Shown: one piece after another, positions 27,473 to 64,000 of the stretch
Layout of the letters: every line of letters starts with the position of its first letter
How positions within the stretch are numbered: position 1 is the first letter of the stretch
NCBI GenBank assembly: GCA_003991915.1
Contig: RQTK01000223.1
Coordinates: forward strand, 139,234 to 203,233
Length of the DNA stretch: 64,000 nt
Direction of reading: 5' to 3'
Source: Elysia chlorotica
Lineage: Eukaryota; Mollusca; Gastropoda; Plakobranchidae
Program-made: the position numbers and the translations under genes
Notes under the pieces: generated by a model
The model's input: only the letters and a program-made list of their open reading frames with translations
The model's database searches: none
What the model was told of the DNA's origin: nothing

Positions 27473-28020
27473 GTTGTTGTGCAATGGCGGACTAACAATC
27501 TCCATTGCGTGACTTCTGCTGTGAATATTTGATGTGGCATCGCGCCGAAGATGCTGCATAATTGAAACACAAATCTGCTTTACAATCAAATAACGTACGT
27601 ATTTCGTGATAGTAGATACTTAATTCGGAAGAGTCTAAACTCTTCCACGCAAAAAAGCGATGCTTGACACCCATTGGTGTTTGGATATTTCAATGGGTGT
27701 TTTAGGCAAGACCATCTTTGTAAAATTAGTTTAAGATGCCCCCTTTTAAAATTAAAAATATCCTAAAGGCAGGCCTGTGTAGATTTAAGTCCACCTAGTT
27801 GGTATGAAATCATCAAACAGCATGTGAATGACATATATTGTTTAAAGTCCGTTTTAAAAAAAAATGGAAACACTTCTAATAGGCCTAGATCTATTTGTTA
27901 ATTTGTTTTCATTTCTATGAAGAAAATATAACTTTCTATTTTATCTGCACGAGAAAAAGAAATTGTAACTTAAGCTTAAGAACAAAACAAAATGCTTACG
28001 TTTAAATTCATCAACATTTT

Positions 28021-28172
28021 CCTCTCTCTCTCTTTTTCTCGCTCTATTTGTCTCTCTCTCACTCTCTCTGTCTTTCCCCCCCTCTCTCTCTCTGTCTGTC
28101 TGCCTATATGTCTGTCTCTGTCTCTCTCTCTCTCTCTGTATCTCTCTCTCTCTGTCTGCCTATCTGTCTGTT

Positions 28173-28236
<64 letters not shown>
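28021..28236. repeat. (CT)n and (CTGT)n block upstream of DNAH6
   Basis: Pyrimidine-only strand over about 200 bases, with CTGTCTGT inserts and a pure CT core at 28180-28236. Confidence 0.9.
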
Positions 28237-28241
<5 letters not shown>

Positions 28242-28615
28242 ATCCCTGCTCTTTCTCTCCATCTACAAATGCCAGTAAAAAAATAAGACTTGCTTATATA
28301 AAATAAGCCCCTGATGCTTAGGGCCTATAAGAGCTTCTTATTTTTTTAGTAATAACATTATTCTTTAAAAAAGAAAAAGTATCTACCGGTATGATGATAA
28401 AAGCAATTCATCTCTGGTCTTAGCCATATTGAAGTCACTTGATTATTATGAGGTAGTAAAATAAATTTATCGTCTTTCATTAAAATTAATAAGAACCAAT
28501 TATGTATCACACTAAAATAAAAAATAACCAATAAGGATAGGAAGGCACTAAAATTTAAAGAAAAAAGTGTTGATACCTAAAACTACCTGAAGAAGAGAAA
28601 AATAAACAAAATACA

Positions 28616-28731
28616 AAGTGCTATACAAATGAGATTTTTCTGAGGTAATAAATGTCAATATAAAATCGAAATACTAAGTCCTACAGAAATTAGATTTTTC
28701 TTAGGTAATAAATGTCAATATAAACTCAAAT
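28616..28731. repeat. Tandem duplication of about 60 bases upstream of DNAH6
   Basis: 'agatttttctgaggtaataa' with 'atgtcaatataaa' occurs twice, about 150-260 bases before the start codon. Confidence 0.75.
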
Positions 28732-28880
28732 GTTCTTGAGGGTTTGTGCATTTTCGGACATACCCTACATAATACTGAAATTTATGCCAAAAAGCAAGTG
28801 AGAGGATCAGAGAGAAATATTATGTCCTGAACAACGCCCTAACATTTATTATAATTCTTTTCAGATTCGTCTGAGCCAAA

Positions 28881-64000
<35,120 letters not shown>

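Larger units (their letters stand above)
26199..28880. promoter_or_regulatory. Shared upstream region between divergent LMAN1 and DNAH6
   Basis: The two start codons are 2.7 kb apart and point away from each other. The interval holds (GA)n (26812-26855), (AAG)n (27051-27080), a DNA-transposon copy (27161-27387), a candidate X-box (27460-27472), a hairpin (acacccattg ... caatgggtgt, about 27667-27702), a (CT)n block (28021-28236) and a tandem duplication of about 60 bases (28616-28731). An AG at 28863-28864 may end a 5' UTR intron of DNAH6. No TATA box stands out. Confidence 0.55.

Overview
This is a eukaryotic, intron-rich, AT-rich and repeat-rich window. It carries two host genes placed head to head and no prokaryotic features. 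Every exon was found by reading for a conserved protein, then checking AG/GT borders and codon phase. Protein content, tRNA-derived SINEs, LINE tails, short DNA transposons and abundant (GA)n and trinucleotide arrays fit an invertebrate metazoan. The frequent 'tctagatct' motifs make me lean towards a gastropod mollusc; that last step is inference.

Layout. 1-10181: intergenic and 3' flank of the first gene, with SINEs, microsatellites and no convincing exon. 10182-26198, minus strand: a complete 13-exon gene for ERGIC-53/LMAN1, the mannose-binding ER-to-Golgi cargo receptor. The 13 exons join in phase to exactly 510 codons, from a signal peptide to a C-terminal KKFY. 26199-28880: shared upstream region with a DNA-transposon copy, a (CT)n block and a candidate RFX X-box. 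28881-64000, plus strand: the 5' part of an axonemal dynein heavy chain matching DNAH6. Thirty-three exons are visible, about 1,690 codons, from the start codon through the N-terminal tail, linker and AAA1 to the AAA2 P-loop; the gene runs off the window. One AAA1 exon is presumably in the 438-N gap, one tail exon is missing, and one exon has a 1-base frame slip.

The two proteins work in different systems: cargo export at the ER-Golgi intermediate compartment, and inner-arm dynein in cilia and flagella. Their proximity does not by itself imply joint function.

The most unusual signal is in DNAH6. At six exons (3, 8, 17, 19, 30, 33) the end of the exon plus its 5' splice site and some intron is repeated downstream one to eight times with divergence. 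At exon 4 the acceptor plus exon start is echoed upstream. Exon 19 also has a full-length, stop-free, phase-compatible second copy of 48 codons, a candidate alternative exon. A lone exon resembling the end of an ammonium transporter lies in the intron where a dynein exon is missing. SINE copies lie almost always in the sense direction of the gene that contains them.
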